DNA of 64,000 bases, taken from contig NZ_JAHCDN010000003.1 in the NCBI RefSeq assembly GCF_018413605.1, positions 186,001 through 250,000 of the forward strand. Direction: 5' to 3'. Positions 8,439 to 16,957 of this stretch are shown piece after piece. The number at the start of each line of letters is the position of its first letter. Within the stretch, counting starts at the first letter, position 1. The position numbers and the translations under genes are program-made. Source of the stretch: Variovorax sp. PCZ-1. Its GTDB lineage: Bacteria; Pseudomonadota; Gammaproteobacteria; Burkholderiales; Burkholderiaceae_C. The notes under the pieces were generated by a model that was given only the letters and a program-made list of their open reading frames with translations, was not told where the DNA came from and did no database searches.

Positions 8439-9623
8439 ATGATTCGTCGTCAATTCATTCGTTTGGTCGGTGGGGGTACGGTCGCCGCTGCCACTGCAGG
8501 CTTGAGTGGTTGTATGAGCGGCGCGATGCCCGCGCTGGCTCTTGAGGCATGGAATGGGCCAGCAGCAAGTGAGACGGAGCCGCGTCGCAGGGCTTTGGCC
8601 TACGCGATCACTGCGCCGAACCCGCATAACCTTCAGCCTTGGCTGGTGGATTTACGCGAGCCTAATGTGATCACACTGCGCACCGATCCAAAGCGTGTGT
8701 TGCCTGAGACCGATCCGTTTGGCCGGCAAATCATGGTGGGGCATGGTGCGTTCATCGAGTTGCTGGTGATTGCCTTGGCTGAGCAGGGCTTGCGTGCGGA
8801 TGTGCAGCTGTGGCCGCAGGGCGAAATGCCTACGGAGTTGAAGGATTGGCGCGCAGCCATGAAGCTGCCCGTGGCGCGAATCAGCATTGCGCAGGGCGCA
8901 CAGAAGGACGCACTTTTTGCGCACATATTGAATCGTCACACAGTGAAGGTGAATTTCGATATAGCCAAGCCCGTGTCTGAGAGCAATCTGCAAGGCATTT
9001 TGGCTGCTGGCGGCAGCTCACGCATGCAGTGCGGCGGCACAGTGCAAGAGCAACGTCTCGCACCTTTGCGCAAGCTTTGCTTAGATTCAGCATTTGTTGA
9101 AATGCGCACGCCCCGCACGAATCTGGAGAGTATCCGCCTTGTGCGCGTGGGGCCGGAAGAAATTTTGGCCAATCGCGATGGCATCTCGATCAACTCACCC
9201 ATGGTACGTGCACTCACGGCTTTTGGCCAATTTGATCGAAGCCAACCGCCTCCAGCAGACAGCACCGCAGAGAAAAAGTTCATCGAGCGCTTTGATGGCA
9301 CGAGCAAAACCGCGATGGGATTTGTGTGGATCACAGGCAAAAATACCCGGCATGATCAAGTGGAGGCAGGGCGAATGTATGTGCGCTTGCAATTGCAAGC
9401 CACGGCCAGTGGCATCGGCATGCACCCGATGAGTCAAGCGCTGCAAGAGTTTCCTGAAATGAAGGCGCAGTATGAGCAAGTTCACCAACTCGTGCTCAGC
9501 GCGAGCGCGCCGCGTAGCGCATCGGATCAGACCGTGCAAATGCTTTGCCGTATTGGCTACGTGCCCGAGCCAGTAACAGCGACGCCACGACGCGCTTTGG
9601 ATCAATTCATCGTCACCGCCTAA
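8439..9623 (+). CDS. Acg-family FMN-binding (nitroreductase-like) oxidoreductase, Tat-exported
   Basis: 394 residues from the ATG at 8439, preceded by GGAGA at 8429-8433. The N-terminus has a twin-arginine signal (RRQFIRLVGGG) ending in a lipobox-like LSGC, so the protein is probably exported folded with cofactor and may be lipid anchored. The sequence after it (RRRALAYAITAPNPHNLQPW) is the FMN-binding opening of the nitroreductase superfamily, and overall length and a second half-domain match the Acg/Rv3131 group, which sequesters FMN or reduces unknown substrates. It is followed by the lipoprotein metallo-hydrolase 33 bases downstream, suggesting a cell-envelope-directed pair. Confidence 0.75.
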   Translation: MIRRQFIRLVGGGTVAAATAGLSGCMSGAMPALALEAWNGPAASETEPRRRALAYAITAPNPHNLQPWLVDLREPNVITLRTDPKRVLPETDPFGRQIMVGHGAFIELLVIALAEQGLRADVQLWPQGEMPTELKDWRAAMKLPVARISIAQGAQKDALFAHILNRHTVKVNFDIAKPVSESNLQGILAAGGSSRMQCGGTVQEQRLAPLRKLCLDSAFVEMRTPRTNLESIRLVRVGPEEILANRDGISINSPMVRALTAFGQFDRSQPPPADSTAEKKFIERFDGTSKTAMGFVWITGKNTRHDQVEAGRMYVRLQLQATASGIGMHPMSQALQEFPEMKAQYEQVHQLVLSASAPRSASDQTVQMLCRIGYVPEPVTATPRRALDQFIVTA

Positions 9624-9656
9624 GCCGCTGCGTTGAAGACTCCCAGGAAGATATTT

Positions 9657-10817
9657 ATGTCATTTTTTAAGACAAATCGGCTGATTACCGGCGTATTATC
9701 TGCGCAAAGCGCTATGAAATTTATAGTGATCTGTGGGTTGCTGGGACTCAGCGCCTGCGCTTCTGTGAATGAAGACTACAACCCCGCCAAGAAACACCAT
9801 CGCCCAGAGGGCTTCCAGAACAACTACATTGATGTGATTGACAAATCGCGCCTTGATTTGCTGCGCTGGAAATGGCAAAGCACGCTGGCAGGTTTGCCCA
9901 AGCCGCCCGAGAAGCCAACGCCCACCGTCTCCCCCGATATCAAATTCGTGGCGGCAAACAGGGGCGCCGCCCAAGAGCCCGCCATCACGTGGATTGGCCA
10001 CGCCACCATGCTCGTGCAAATGGGCGGGCTCAATATCCTCACCGATCCTCATTTTTCCGAGCGCGCCTCTCCCGTGCAATTTGCGGGCCCCAAGCGTGCC
10101 CAGCCGCCTGGCATGGCCTTGAAAGATTTGCCGCACATTGATCTTGTGCTTCTCTCGCACAACCATTACGACCATCTTGATGCGGGCAGCGTGAAAGCTC
10201 TGAACGCACAAGCTGGTGGCGCGCCGCTTTTTATCGTGCCGCTGGGCGTGAAAAAATGGTTTGCCGCCGAGGGCATCACCAATGTGCAGCAGCTCGATTG
10301 GTGGGATCAAACCACATTGAAAACTGCTGCAGGCCAAGTGGAGGTGCATTTCACACCTGTGCAGCATTGGAGCGCGCGCGGCCCCGGTGATCGCCGCAGG
10401 TCGCTGTGGGGCGGATTCGCTGTATTTGCCAGCGATTTCCAGATGTATTTCAGCGGCGATACCGGCTATTCACAAGACTTCAACGACACGCAAAAGCATT
10501 TCGCAGCGCGGCAGACGCCAGCCTTGGGCGGCAGCTTCGACATCGCACTGATTGCCGTGGGCGCCTACGCTCCGCGCTGGTTCATGAAGGATCAACATAT
10601 CGATCCAACGGATGCTGTGCAAATTCATCTTGATCTACAGGCCAAGCGCAGCGTGGGCGTGCATTGGGGGACGTTTACGATGACGGATGAATCGCTGGAT
10701 CAACCGCCGAAAGACTTAGCCTTAGCCCGCACTGTCAAACAACTGCCGCAAGAATCGTTTGATGTAATGGCAATTGGTCAGACTATCAAGCTGCCCCGCC
10801 GCCGCGTTGCACAGTAA
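9657..10817 (+). CDS. MBL-fold metallo-hydrolase lipoprotein (NAPE-PLD/UlaG-like)
   Basis: 386 residues if translation starts at the ATG at 9657, which has AGGAAG six bases upstream. The signal peptide ends in a lipobox (LSACAS), so it is a periplasmic lipoprotein. Metallo-beta-lactamase motifs: TWIGHATMLV, then SHNHYDHLD (HxHxDH, residues about 173-181), a later GDTGYS, and HWGTF near the end. The group includes N-acyl-phosphatidylethanolamine phospholipase D-like enzymes. The start region is unusual: a copy of the interspersed repeat (9681-9730) is read through and supplies LITGVLSAQSAMKFIV, so the signal peptide is built partly from repeat sequence. An alternative start at 9714 inside the repeat would also give a usable signal peptide. 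Confidence 0.8.
   Translation: MSFFKTNRLITGVLSAQSAMKFIVICGLLGLSACASVNEDYNPAKKHHRPEGFQNNYIDVIDKSRLDLLRWKWQSTLAGLPKPPEKPTPTVSPDIKFVAANRGAAQEPAITWIGHATMLVQMGGLNILTDPHFSERASPVQFAGPKRAQPPGMALKDLPHIDLVLLSHNHYDHLDAGSVKALNAQAGGAPLFIVPLGVKKWFAAEGITNVQQLDWWDQTTLKTAAGQVEVHFTPVQHWSARGPGDRRRSLWGGFAVFASDFQMYFSGDTGYSQDFNDTQKHFAARQTPALGGSFDIALIAVGAYAPRWFMKDQHIDPTDAVQIHLDLQAKRSVGVHWGTFTMTDESLDQPPKDLALARTVKQLPQESFDVMAIGQTIKLPRRRVAQ
9681..9730 (+). repeat. Interspersed palindromic repeat, inside the lipoprotein signal peptide
   Basis: Copy with ACCGGCGTATTATCTGCGC then AAAGCGCTATGAAATTTATAG. It is read in frame as GVLSAQSAMKFIV, in the same phase as three other same-orientation coding copies. Confidence 0.8.
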
Positions 10818-10826
10818 TTTAGGCGC

Positions 10827-10870
10827 TTTGCCATCGTATTTATTGCTTGCAAGCTATTAAATACATATTA
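10827..10870 (+). repeat. Degenerate copy of the interspersed repeat
   Basis: Sequence GCCATCGTATTTATTGCTTG followed by CAAGCTATTAAATACAT resembles the repeat core with several substitutions. It lies between the lipoprotein gene and the AraC-type regulator gene. Confidence 0.4.
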
Positions 10871-10882
10871 AAGGCCGCTGAT

Positions 10883-11875
10883 ATGACTACGCCCGATTCG
10901 ACTTCGATGGTCATCGGCAGTGAGGCGCTCCGTCTGAAGCTGTTTTTGTTGGCAAGTAAGTTGCCTGTGCCTAGGTCGTTTTATCGCGTGGCCGGTACGA
11001 GCAGTGCGGCAGCGGAAGATCGGGTAGGCCAGCAGGCATTGGTAGATGCGCTGCAATCATCCATGCAGGCCTCCAACAACCCCGGGCTTGCGGTTGACTT
11101 TGGCGCTAGCATTCGCCCAGCTGACATGGGTATATATGGCATGGTGATCTTGACCGCTCCAACCCTGCGAGATGCGTTGGAGCGCTCGGTGAGATTTTCG
11201 CGATTGATGACGGATACAGGGCGAATCTATCTAGAAAAATGCGCTGGCGGCGTTAAATGGGTTTGGAGCAATACCGAGCCGCAAACCTTAGGCACACGGA
11301 TGCGCAACGAAGTTGTTCTGACGGAGCATGTTGCGGTGGTTCGGGTCTTGATACCGGGGGCCGTGCCGCGCAGCGTATCGTTTATGCACGCTGAGCCCCT
11401 TGATAGCTCACGGCATCGCCAATTTTTCGATTGTCCTCTGGCTTGGTCTGCCGACGAGAACAGTGTGCAATGGGCGCTCGAGGTGATGCATACGCCGCTT
11501 GGCGTTGATGCATCGCTTGGGGACTTCATCGAAAAAGAGGCTCTACGCCGGTTAGAGCTGTTACCAGCCAGTGATTTGTTGTCTGCGGTGACTGATTCAA
11601 TTTCACGGCGTTTGCCAACAGGCGATGTGAGTTTGTCAACCATCGCTGCGGCTTTAGGGCGCGCTCCTCGCAGCTTGCGTCGTGAATTGTCGGATGCGGG
11701 TTACGCATACCGGTCTTTGGTTGACAACACACGCCGCCAACGCGCGAAAGAATTAGCTGATGACATGGAGTATTCGATGACTGACGTCGCATTCAAGCTA
11801 GGGTTTTCCGAGCTGAGTGCATTTAGCCGTGCGTGGCGGCGTTGGTTTGATGTGCCATTTCGGGCAAAGAAATAA
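10883..11875 (+). CDS. AraC-family transcriptional regulator
   Basis: 330 residues from the ATG at 10883; an in-frame TTG at 10847 lies inside a degenerate repeat and is less likely. The N-terminal two thirds match the arabinose-binding-like domain found in OruR/ArgR-type and virulence AraC regulators (LGVDASLGDFIEKEA leads into the linker). The C-terminal HTH_18 domain is clear: VSLSTIAAALGRAPRSLRREL followed by MTDVAFKLGFSELSAFSRAWRRW. No obvious target is encoded beside it; candidates are the lipoprotein and Acg-like genes upstream or the convergent carotenoid oxygenase. Effector unknown. Confidence 0.88.
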   Translation: MTTPDSTSMVIGSEALRLKLFLLASKLPVPRSFYRVAGTSSAAAEDRVGQQALVDALQSSMQASNNPGLAVDFGASIRPADMGIYGMVILTAPTLRDALERSVRFSRLMTDTGRIYLEKCAGGVKWVWSNTEPQTLGTRMRNEVVLTEHVAVVRVLIPGAVPRSVSFMHAEPLDSSRHRQFFDCPLAWSADENSVQWALEVMHTPLGVDASLGDFIEKEALRRLELLPASDLLSAVTDSISRRLPTGDVSLSTIAAALGRAPRSLRRELSDAGYAYRSLVDNTRRQRAKELADDMEYSMTDVAFKLGFSELSAFSRAWRRWFDVPFRAKK

Positions 11876-11909
11876 TCCCCTATTCCCGCAATTGCGGAAA
11901 TAGGGGATT
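11874..11909. terminator. Bidirectional hairpin terminator
   Basis: Near-perfect 36-base palindrome: arms AATCCCCTATT and AATAGGGGATT with an inner palindrome CCGCAATTGCGG. It occupies the 45-base gap between the convergent AraC and carotenoid oxygenase genes. No long T-tract follows, so strength is uncertain. Confidence 0.7.
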
Positions 11910-11920
11910 GCTGGTCTCGC

Positions 11921-13477
11921 TTAGGCAGCCTGCCATGATCCATGAAACGCAAACGGATCTTGTGTGCGTAAGCGCACCGATGCAATGGGTCCATCGGCTA
12001 ATGCATTAGCTCTGAAAACAGCCAATGAGCTGATGCCCGTGGCTGCCTCAAAAACCGGCACGAGCAACCACCCTTCATCTGGCTTCGCCAAATTCACCTG
12101 CCTACTAGCATCTGCCGCAAACGAGGGTTCGTTGAGGAAATAGCCAGGGCCAAAATCGTAGCCTTCCGATGCGCCTGTTTGCGCGTCAAAGCGCACGACG
12201 CGAGACCACCACAGCGCATTACCGGGCGCTTGCAAAAAGTAAATGTCGCGATGCTCATGACAGTGCACACGCTTGTCCACCACTGGAAATTCATTGTTGC
12301 TGCTATCCAAAATTTCTTCACGCGTACGCTTCGTGGTTTTGTTAACAACCAAGCGGCGCAGTTTGCCCGGATTGACATAGCTGCCCTTGCGCCCCTGCAT
12401 GTAGGCATACCAAGCGGGCTCATTTCCAGCGATCTCGACGAAATGATCGGGTGTGTCATAACCCACAAAATCAGCCACGATTTCGTTACCGCGCTCATAG
12501 GCATTAACCGAGTGCCACATCCAGCGGCTCTCCGTTTCAGCAATGATCGGCTCCACACCGCTGGCTCTAGAGAGAATGGCCAGCTTTGTGCCAAGGCCCG
12601 CCTGCCAGGTCAAGCTCTTGGCGAATGGCACGCCAGTGCGCAGCTTGGCAAAATCAGGAAGGGCGGGCTGCAGATGCAGCATGACGCTAGAGCCGGTCAC
12701 GAAGAAATCGTGCATGTAGTTCAGTGGTACGTTCGCGCCCACTGGGATGGTGCGTTGTGTTGTGGTCTTGCCGTCTGCGCTGACGATATAGGCTGAATGC
12801 GAGGGCGCGGTGGGGTTAAACGAAGTATCAAACAAGATCCATTCGCCGGTTTTTTCATCGACACGAGTATGCGCTTTCAGCCCGCTGGGGTCAGCGATGC
12901 CCACATTGTCTGTCGCAATAGATTCGAGTGTGTCGGGGTTCAGTGTCCACGGCGGATTGACTTCATCATGCGCATAGAGCTTGCCGTTGCGTACCACGGT
13001 GGTCACGCCCGCTTGGTTGGGCGAGCCTTGCGTGCGCTTTCCGCCGGGTGGCAAGGGGCTGGTCCAAGTACCGTAGATGAATTTGCCGGCGGCCTCCTCT
13101 TCGCGCAACTTATCGGTTTGCACTAAGCGAGCGCGATAGCTGACCTTCCCATTGTTAAACCGATACATGCGGATCATGCCGTCGCCATCAGTGATTGAGC
13201 CCTTGCGCTCAGCGCCTCGGCTAAAGACACCAGGCCCATTGCGGTAAAACGTACCGGCCAGACCCGCAGGGAGTTTGCCCGTAACGACGGGTTCGTAGCC
13301 TCCTTCTGTGCCTTTTTGTAGATGCCCTACAAAACCGAGTGGATTGGCGCTTTCTACGCGCGGGTAAATAGGAGCAGGTTGACTGACCGCATCACTGCCG
13401 CCACATCCGGGTAGCCAGAGAGGCGTTGAAGCAGCAGAGAGCGTTTTGACGAACGAGCGTCGATCAAGAGAGTTCAT
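11921..13477 (-). CDS. Exported carotenoid/stilbene oxygenase family protein
   Basis: 518 residues from the ATG at 13477. The N-terminus has a Tat-type signal (DRRSFVKTLSAAS) followed by LPGCGG, a possible lipobox. The body is a carotenoid cleavage oxygenase seven-bladed propeller: FYRNGPGVF and GDGMIRMYRF near the start, and the four iron-ligand histidines in KAHTRVD, YMHDFF, WHSVNA and the C-terminal FHGSW. Such enzymes cleave a conjugated double bond of carotenoids, stilbenes or lignin-type compounds with O2. Export is unusual because most bacterial members are cytoplasmic. The gene is single and convergent with the AraC regulator. Confidence 0.88.
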   Translation of the reverse strand: MNSLDRRSFVKTLSAASTPLWLPGCGGSDAVSQPAPIYPRVESANPLGFVGHLQKGTEGGYEPVVTGKLPAGLAGTFYRNGPGVFSRGAERKGSITDGDGMIRMYRFNNGKVSYRARLVQTDKLREEEAAGKFIYGTWTSPLPPGGKRTQGSPNQAGVTTVVRNGKLYAHDEVNPPWTLNPDTLESIATDNVGIADPSGLKAHTRVDEKTGEWILFDTSFNPTAPSHSAYIVSADGKTTTQRTIPVGANVPLNYMHDFFVTGSSVMLHLQPALPDFAKLRTGVPFAKSLTWQAGLGTKLAILSRASGVEPIIAETESRWMWHSVNAYERGNEIVADFVGYDTPDHFVEIAGNEPAWYAYMQGRKGSYVNPGKLRRLVVNKTTKRTREEILDSSNNEFPVVDKRVHCHEHRDIYFLQAPGNALWWSRVVRFDAQTGASEGYDFGPGYFLNEPSFAADASRQVNLAKPDEGWLLVPVFEAATGISSLAVFRANALADGPIASVRLRTQDPFAFHGSWQAA

Positions 13478-13897
13478 GGATGACTTTCGATAAGTAGTAA
13501 AAGAAGTTCTACGATATCGACAAGCATCCGAAGTGTCGTTGACCTCAGCGGCCAATTTGTTGACATGTAGAGCACGCCTCGCAAGTTCTGCTCGCTTAGT
13601 CTGCTTAGATCCATTGCGCAGCGAAAATCTTGTGCAGCTGCTGCCACTTCAATTTTTCAACAATCTAGGCAGATCGTCGGCGTATTTACTGCATAGTGCG
13701 CGATCGAATTAATAGCTTGCAACGATGCGCCAAACATTCAGACCCACTCCGTGATGGGTCTGAAAAAGCGAAGACCGTATCAGTCGGGCGCGGCCAATCA
13801 CGCAATCATTACTACAAAAGACAGTCGTCCAACTCGGCTTCTTCTGGCAAGTCAAGGGGCAGGTGGGCGGGTCATGTGCGACATTTGGATATCCGAA
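13478..13897. other. 420-base gap without a convincing gene
   Basis: This stretch separates the carotenoid oxygenase start from the pncC stop. It contains a degenerate interspersed repeat near 13665-13715 and a short hairpin at about 13740-13760 (GACCCA / TGGGTC). Small open frames here lack ribosome binding sites and family resemblance. The promoter of the oxygenase must lie in the first part, but I cannot place it reliably. Confidence 0.6.
13665..13715 (+). repeat. Degenerate copy of the interspersed repeat
   Basis: GTCGGCGTATTTACTGCATA then GTGCGCGATCGAATTAATAG follows the core with substitutions and small length differences. Confidence 0.5.
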
Positions 13898-14410
13898 CTA
13901 CTCACCTGCAGACAAAAGACCCAAAACGCGCTGCAAAGCATGCACCACAGTCTGCGAACGAACCGCCGCGCGATCACCATCAAAGCGCATCATTTCGCTG
14001 TACAACTGGCCTTGCACTGAGAAGCCAAACCATACCGTACCCACTGGTTTAGCAACGCTGCCGCCTGTAGGCCCGGCCACGCCGGTGACAGCGATGCTGA
14101 CCTGCGCCAAGCTGTGGCGAATTGCGCCAAAAGCCATGGCGCGAGCCACGGCTTCGCTCACTGCACCATGCGCGGTGATCAAAGCGGCATCCACACCCAG
14201 CAGCTCTGTTTTCGCTTCGTTGGAATATGTCACAAAGCCGCGCTCAAACCAATTCGATGAGCCAGCCAAATCTGTGCAGGCGGCAGAAATCATGCCGCCA
14301 GTGCAGCTTTCAGCCGTCACCAGTTTCAACTCATTTTTTAAGAAGAAATCAGCCATCAGGCCGCATAGAATCTGCGCAGAATGCTCACTTTTTTGTAGTT
14401 TCGGTGTCAT
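13898..14410 (-). CDS. pncC: Nicotinamide-nucleotide amidohydrolase (CinA C-terminal domain)
   Basis: 170 residues from the ATG at 14410. The core reads LKLVTAESCTGGMISAACTD, the catalytic-serine region of the CinA_C fold, followed by AVTGVAGPTGGS and KPVGTVWFGF. PncC deamidates nicotinamide mononucleotide to nicotinate mononucleotide in pyridine nucleotide salvage. The first 20 or so residues (KLQKSEHSAQILCGLM) coincide with a copy of the interspersed repeat at 14358-14400, so the N-terminal helix is at least partly repeat-derived. The start lies just after the stop of pgpA, in the usual pgpA-cinA order of betaproteobacteria. Confidence 0.9.
   Translation of the reverse strand: MTPKLQKSEHSAQILCGLMADFFLKNELKLVTAESCTGGMISAACTDLAGSSNWFERGFVTYSNEAKTELLGVDAALITAHGAVSEAVARAMAFGAIRHSLAQVSIAVTGVAGPTGGSVAKPVGTVWFGFSVQGQLYSEMMRFDGDRAAVRSQTVVHALQRVLGLLSAGE
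14358..14400 (+). repeat. Interspersed palindromic repeat inside pncC
   Basis: GCCGCATAGAATCTGCGCAG then AATGCTCACTTTTTTGTAG. The gene reads the opposite strand, in a third phase not used by the other coding copies; a TAA expected from the consensus is CAA here. Confidence 0.7.
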
Positions 14411-14420
14411 CCATTGATCC

Positions 14421-14960
14421 TCAAAACCGCCACAGCGCAATCACCAAGAGCGTGCAAGCCGCGGCCACCAAATCATCCAGCATGATTCCAAAGCCGCCCT
14501 TCCAGCCAAAGCCATGAAACAAATTGTCGGCCCAAGCTACGGGGCCAGGCTTGACAGCATCAAAGAAGCGAAACAGAGCAAACGCAGCCAGCTGCGCCCA
14601 AAAGCCAGCCGGCGAAATAAGCCAGAGAATGATCCAAAACGCCACCACCTCGTCCCACACAATCGCGCCCGGATCAAGCACCCGCAGATGCGCGGCAGTC
14701 ACTGTGCATGCCCACCAGCCCACGAAGAGCGAGACCAAGATCAAACCGCCGATTTGCGCCTCGGAAAAATACAACTGCATCACAGCAAAAGCGCCCCAAG
14801 CCCAGAGCGTGCCCAGCGTGCCAGGTGCAAGCCGAGAGAGGCCAGAGCCTGCACCCAAAGCGATGAAATGCGCAACGTGAGAGAGCAAAAACCGTGCGCC
14901 TGGGCGCAGCACGCTGGGGCGAATCGGTGGAGACAAAGGTGCAGAAGTATCTGGATTCAA
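14421..14960 (-). CDS. pgpA: Phosphatidylglycerophosphatase A
   Basis: 179 residues, inner-membrane protein with about four hydrophobic segments. Motifs match the PgpA family: GSGLSRLAPGTLGTLWAW near residue 38, DPGAIVWDEVVAFW (acidic metal-binding residues) and FRFFDAVKPGPV with the charged loop before the last helices. It removes phosphate from phosphatidylglycerol phosphate to give phosphatidylglycerol. pncC follows ten bases downstream, so both are likely cotranscribed leftward. Confidence 0.92.
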   Translation of the reverse strand: MNPDTSAPLSPPIRPSVLRPGARFLLSHVAHFIALGAGSGLSRLAPGTLGTLWAWGAFAVMQLYFSEAQIGGLILVSLFVGWWACTVTAAHLRVLDPGAIVWDEVVAFWIILWLISPAGFWAQLAAFALFRFFDAVKPGPVAWADNLFHGFGWKGGFGIMLDDLVAAACTLLVIALWRF

Positions 14961-14967
14961 GATATAT

Positions 14968-15030
14968 TTGCTATTAAATAATGAGCAGCTCGCGCAGGTT
15001 TTATGCGGGCGATATGCCTAAAACGCTTAA
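14968..15030 (-). repeat. Interspersed palindromic repeat between fur and pgpA
   Basis: Full-length copy in reverse orientation (reverse strand reads AAGCGTTTTAGGCATATCGC then CCGCATAAAACCTGCGCGAG). It fills nearly the whole gap after the fur stop. Confidence 0.75.
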
Positions 15031-15033
15031 AAA

Positions 15034-15477
15034 TCAGAGGGCTTTGCTGGGCGCGGGCCGATGCGGGCAGGCCGTCTTGGTGCAGCGTGCATACAGTGAG
15101 AGCGCATGCTCTTCTAGTGCGAAACCTTTGGTTTTGGCCACAGCCGTTTGGCGCTTCTCAATTTCAGGGTCGTGAAATTCTTCCACTCTGCCGCAATCGA
15201 GGCACACCAGATGATCATGGTGTGTGCCCTCATTGAGCTCATAAACCGCTTTGCCGCTCTCGAAGTTGCTGCGCGTGAGCAAGCCCGCTTGTTCAAACTG
15301 CGTCAGCACACGATAGACCGTCGCCAAACCAATATCGGTGCGCTCATTCAGCAGCACACGGTAGACGTCCTCAGCCGTCATGTGGCGCTGCGTGCCCGCT
15401 TGAAAAATCTGCATGATTTTCAGGCGCGGCAAGGTGGCCTTGAGGCCGGTGTTTTTCAGTTCATCAAGCGTCGTCAT
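15034..15477 (-). CDS. fur: Ferric uptake regulator
   Basis: 147 residues, normal Fur length. N-terminal winged helix ([15 protein letters not shown], then [20 protein letters not shown] as recognition helix) and a dimerisation domain with the metal ligands [16 protein letters not shown] and a second cysteine pair CTKTAC. Fur represses iron-uptake genes when Fe2+ is bound. It is divergent from bamE, the usual arrangement in Burkholderiales, and the two share a 104-base intergenic region. Confidence 0.97.
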   Translation of the reverse strand: MTTLDELKNTGLKATLPRLKIMQIFQAGTQRHMTAEDVYRVLLNERTDIGLATVYRVLTQFEQAGLLTRSNFESGKAVYELNEGTHHDHLVCLDCGRVEEFHDPEIEKRQTAVAKTKGFALEEHALSLYARCTKTACPHRPAPSKAL

Positions 15478-15516
15478 GGGCGGGCAGTTGGCAAGCTAAG
15501 GATGTGGGCAAGCCGC

Positions 15517-15522
15517 TACAAT
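15517..15522 (+). promoter_or_regulatory. Possible -10 element (TACAAT) for bamE
   Basis: TACAAT lies 60 bases upstream of the bamE ATG in the fur-bamE divergent region. No well-spaced -35 hexamer is evident, so this is tentative. Confidence 0.3.
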
Positions 15523-15581
15523 GGATTGATCATAACCTTAGCCAGCGCTGTTGCCTACCTGTGGCAAGCGCTCTGTTAGCC

Positions 15582-16130
15582 ATGCATGTTTCCTCCGTGT
15601 TTCGTTTATCCATGTTGCTTGCGGCCTGCGCCGCTGTATCGGCCTGTTCCACGCTGAACAATGCCTCGGGGCATGTCGTCAATTGGGTCTCGCCCTACAA
15701 GGTCGAGGTTGTGCAAGGCAATTTTGTCTCCAAAGAGCAAAAAGACGCACTGCAAGTGGGCATGCCTCGCGCCCAGGTGAAAGACATTTTGGGATCGCCC
15801 TTGGTTACCAGCGTCTTTCACGCCGAGCGCTGGGATTACGTGTTCACCATCAGCCGCCAAGGCCAGCAGCCCCAGCAGCGCAAGCTCACCGTGTTTTTTA
15901 AGGGCGATGAGCTGGCCAAAGTGGAAAGCGATGAGCTGATTTCGGAGCAAGAGTTTGTCACCTCGCTTTCTACCGGGCGCTCATTGTCCAAGGTTCCTGT
16001 GCTCGAAGTTACTACCGACAAGTTGCCAGCGGCTGTACCGGCAGGTACGGCTCCAAATACAGGCAACAACGCCACGAGCAGCGCAGAGCCACCGCGCGTT
16101 TATCCCCCCCTTGAGTCGGCGGTGCGCTAA
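15582..16130 (+). CDS. bamE: Outer-membrane assembly lipoprotein BamE (SmpA/OmlA)
   Basis: 182 residues from the ATG at 15582. Signal peptide with lipobox VSACS, then [16 protein letters not shown] and the BamE signature [19 protein letters not shown] and ERWDYVF. It is a small lipoprotein of the BAM complex that folds outer-membrane proteins. The C-terminal tail (about 60 residues rich in Ala, Pro, Thr) is longer than in E. coli BamE, as is common in betaproteobacteria. The stop overlaps the dapB start by one base (TAATG). Confidence 0.93.
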   Translation: MHVSSVFRLSMLLAACAAVSACSTLNNASGHVVNWVSPYKVEVVQGNFVSKEQKDALQVGMPRAQVKDILGSPLVTSVFHAERWDYVFTISRQGQQPQQRKLTVFFKGDELAKVESDELISEQEFVTSLSTGRSLSKVPVLEVTTDKLPAAVPAGTAPNTGNNATSSAEPPRVYPPLESAVR

Positions 16131-16942
16131 TGAGTCAGTTGCAAAAAATTTGTATTGCTGGAGCTGGCGGCCGCATGGGTCGCATGTTGATTGAAGCCGT
16201 TACAAAAGCGCCCGATTGTGTGCTTGGCGGCGCGCTCGATGTGCCCGACAGCCCAGGCATGGGTTTGGATGCCAGCGGCTTCCTAGGCACGGCCAGTGGC
16301 GTCACGATCACTTCCGATGTGGCGCATGCTTTAAAGGGTTGCCATGCCTTGATAGATTTCACCCGGCCCGAGGGCACGATGCTGCATTTAGAACAGTGTC
16401 GCAAGCAGGGTGTGAATTTGGTGATCGGCACCACCGGCTTCTCCGATGCGCAAAAGCAGGAGCTGCTCGAAGCCAGCAAAGACATTGCCATCATGCTCGC
16501 GCCCAATATGAGCGTGGGCGTGAATGTCACGCTCAAGTTGCTCGAGCTGGCTGCCAAATCGCTCAGCAGCGGTTACGACATTGAAATCATTGAAACCCAT
16601 CATCGCCACAAGGTTGATGCGCCATCGGGCACGGCTTTGAAGATGGGTGAAGTGGTGGCACAAGCTTTGGGGCGCGATCTCAAAGGCCATGCCGTGTTTG
16701 CCCGCGAAGGCATCACGGGCGCACGTGATCCGCAGGCGATTGGCTTTTCCGCCATTCGCGGTGGCGATATCGTGGGCGACCATACCGTGATGTTTGCTGG
16801 CATCGGCGAGCGCATCGAAATCACACATAAATCATCGACTCGTGAAGGCTATGCCGAAGGCGCATTGCGTGCCGTGCGCTTCCTATCGGGCAAGAAAAGC
16901 GGCATGTACGATATGTTTGATGTTTTGGGCTTGAATTCTTAA
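16130..16942 (+). CDS. dapB: 4-hydroxy-tetrahydrodipicolinate reductase
   Basis: 270 residues, full length. NAD(P)-binding [10 protein letters not shown] at the N-terminus, the GTTGFS segment, and the catalytic/substrate motif [16 protein letters not shown] around residues 156-171, ending with the usual [21 protein letters not shown]. DapB reduces hydroxy-tetrahydrodipicolinate in the lysine and diaminopimelate pathway. Its one-base overlap with bamE and the 15-base gap to exbB suggest a shared transcript. Confidence 0.97.
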   Translation: MSQLQKICIAGAGGRMGRMLIEAVTKAPDCVLGGALDVPDSPGMGLDASGFLGTASGVTITSDVAHALKGCHALIDFTRPEGTMLHLEQCRKQGVNLVIGTTGFSDAQKQELLEASKDIAIMLAPNMSVGVNVTLKLLELAAKSLSSGYDIEIIETHHRHKVDAPSGTALKMGEVVAQALGRDLKGHAVFAREGITGARDPQAIGFSAIRGGDIVGDHTVMFAGIGERIEITHKSSTREGYAEGALRAVRFLSGKKSGMYDMFDVLGLNS

Positions 16943-16957
16943 CGCGAGAAGCCAACG

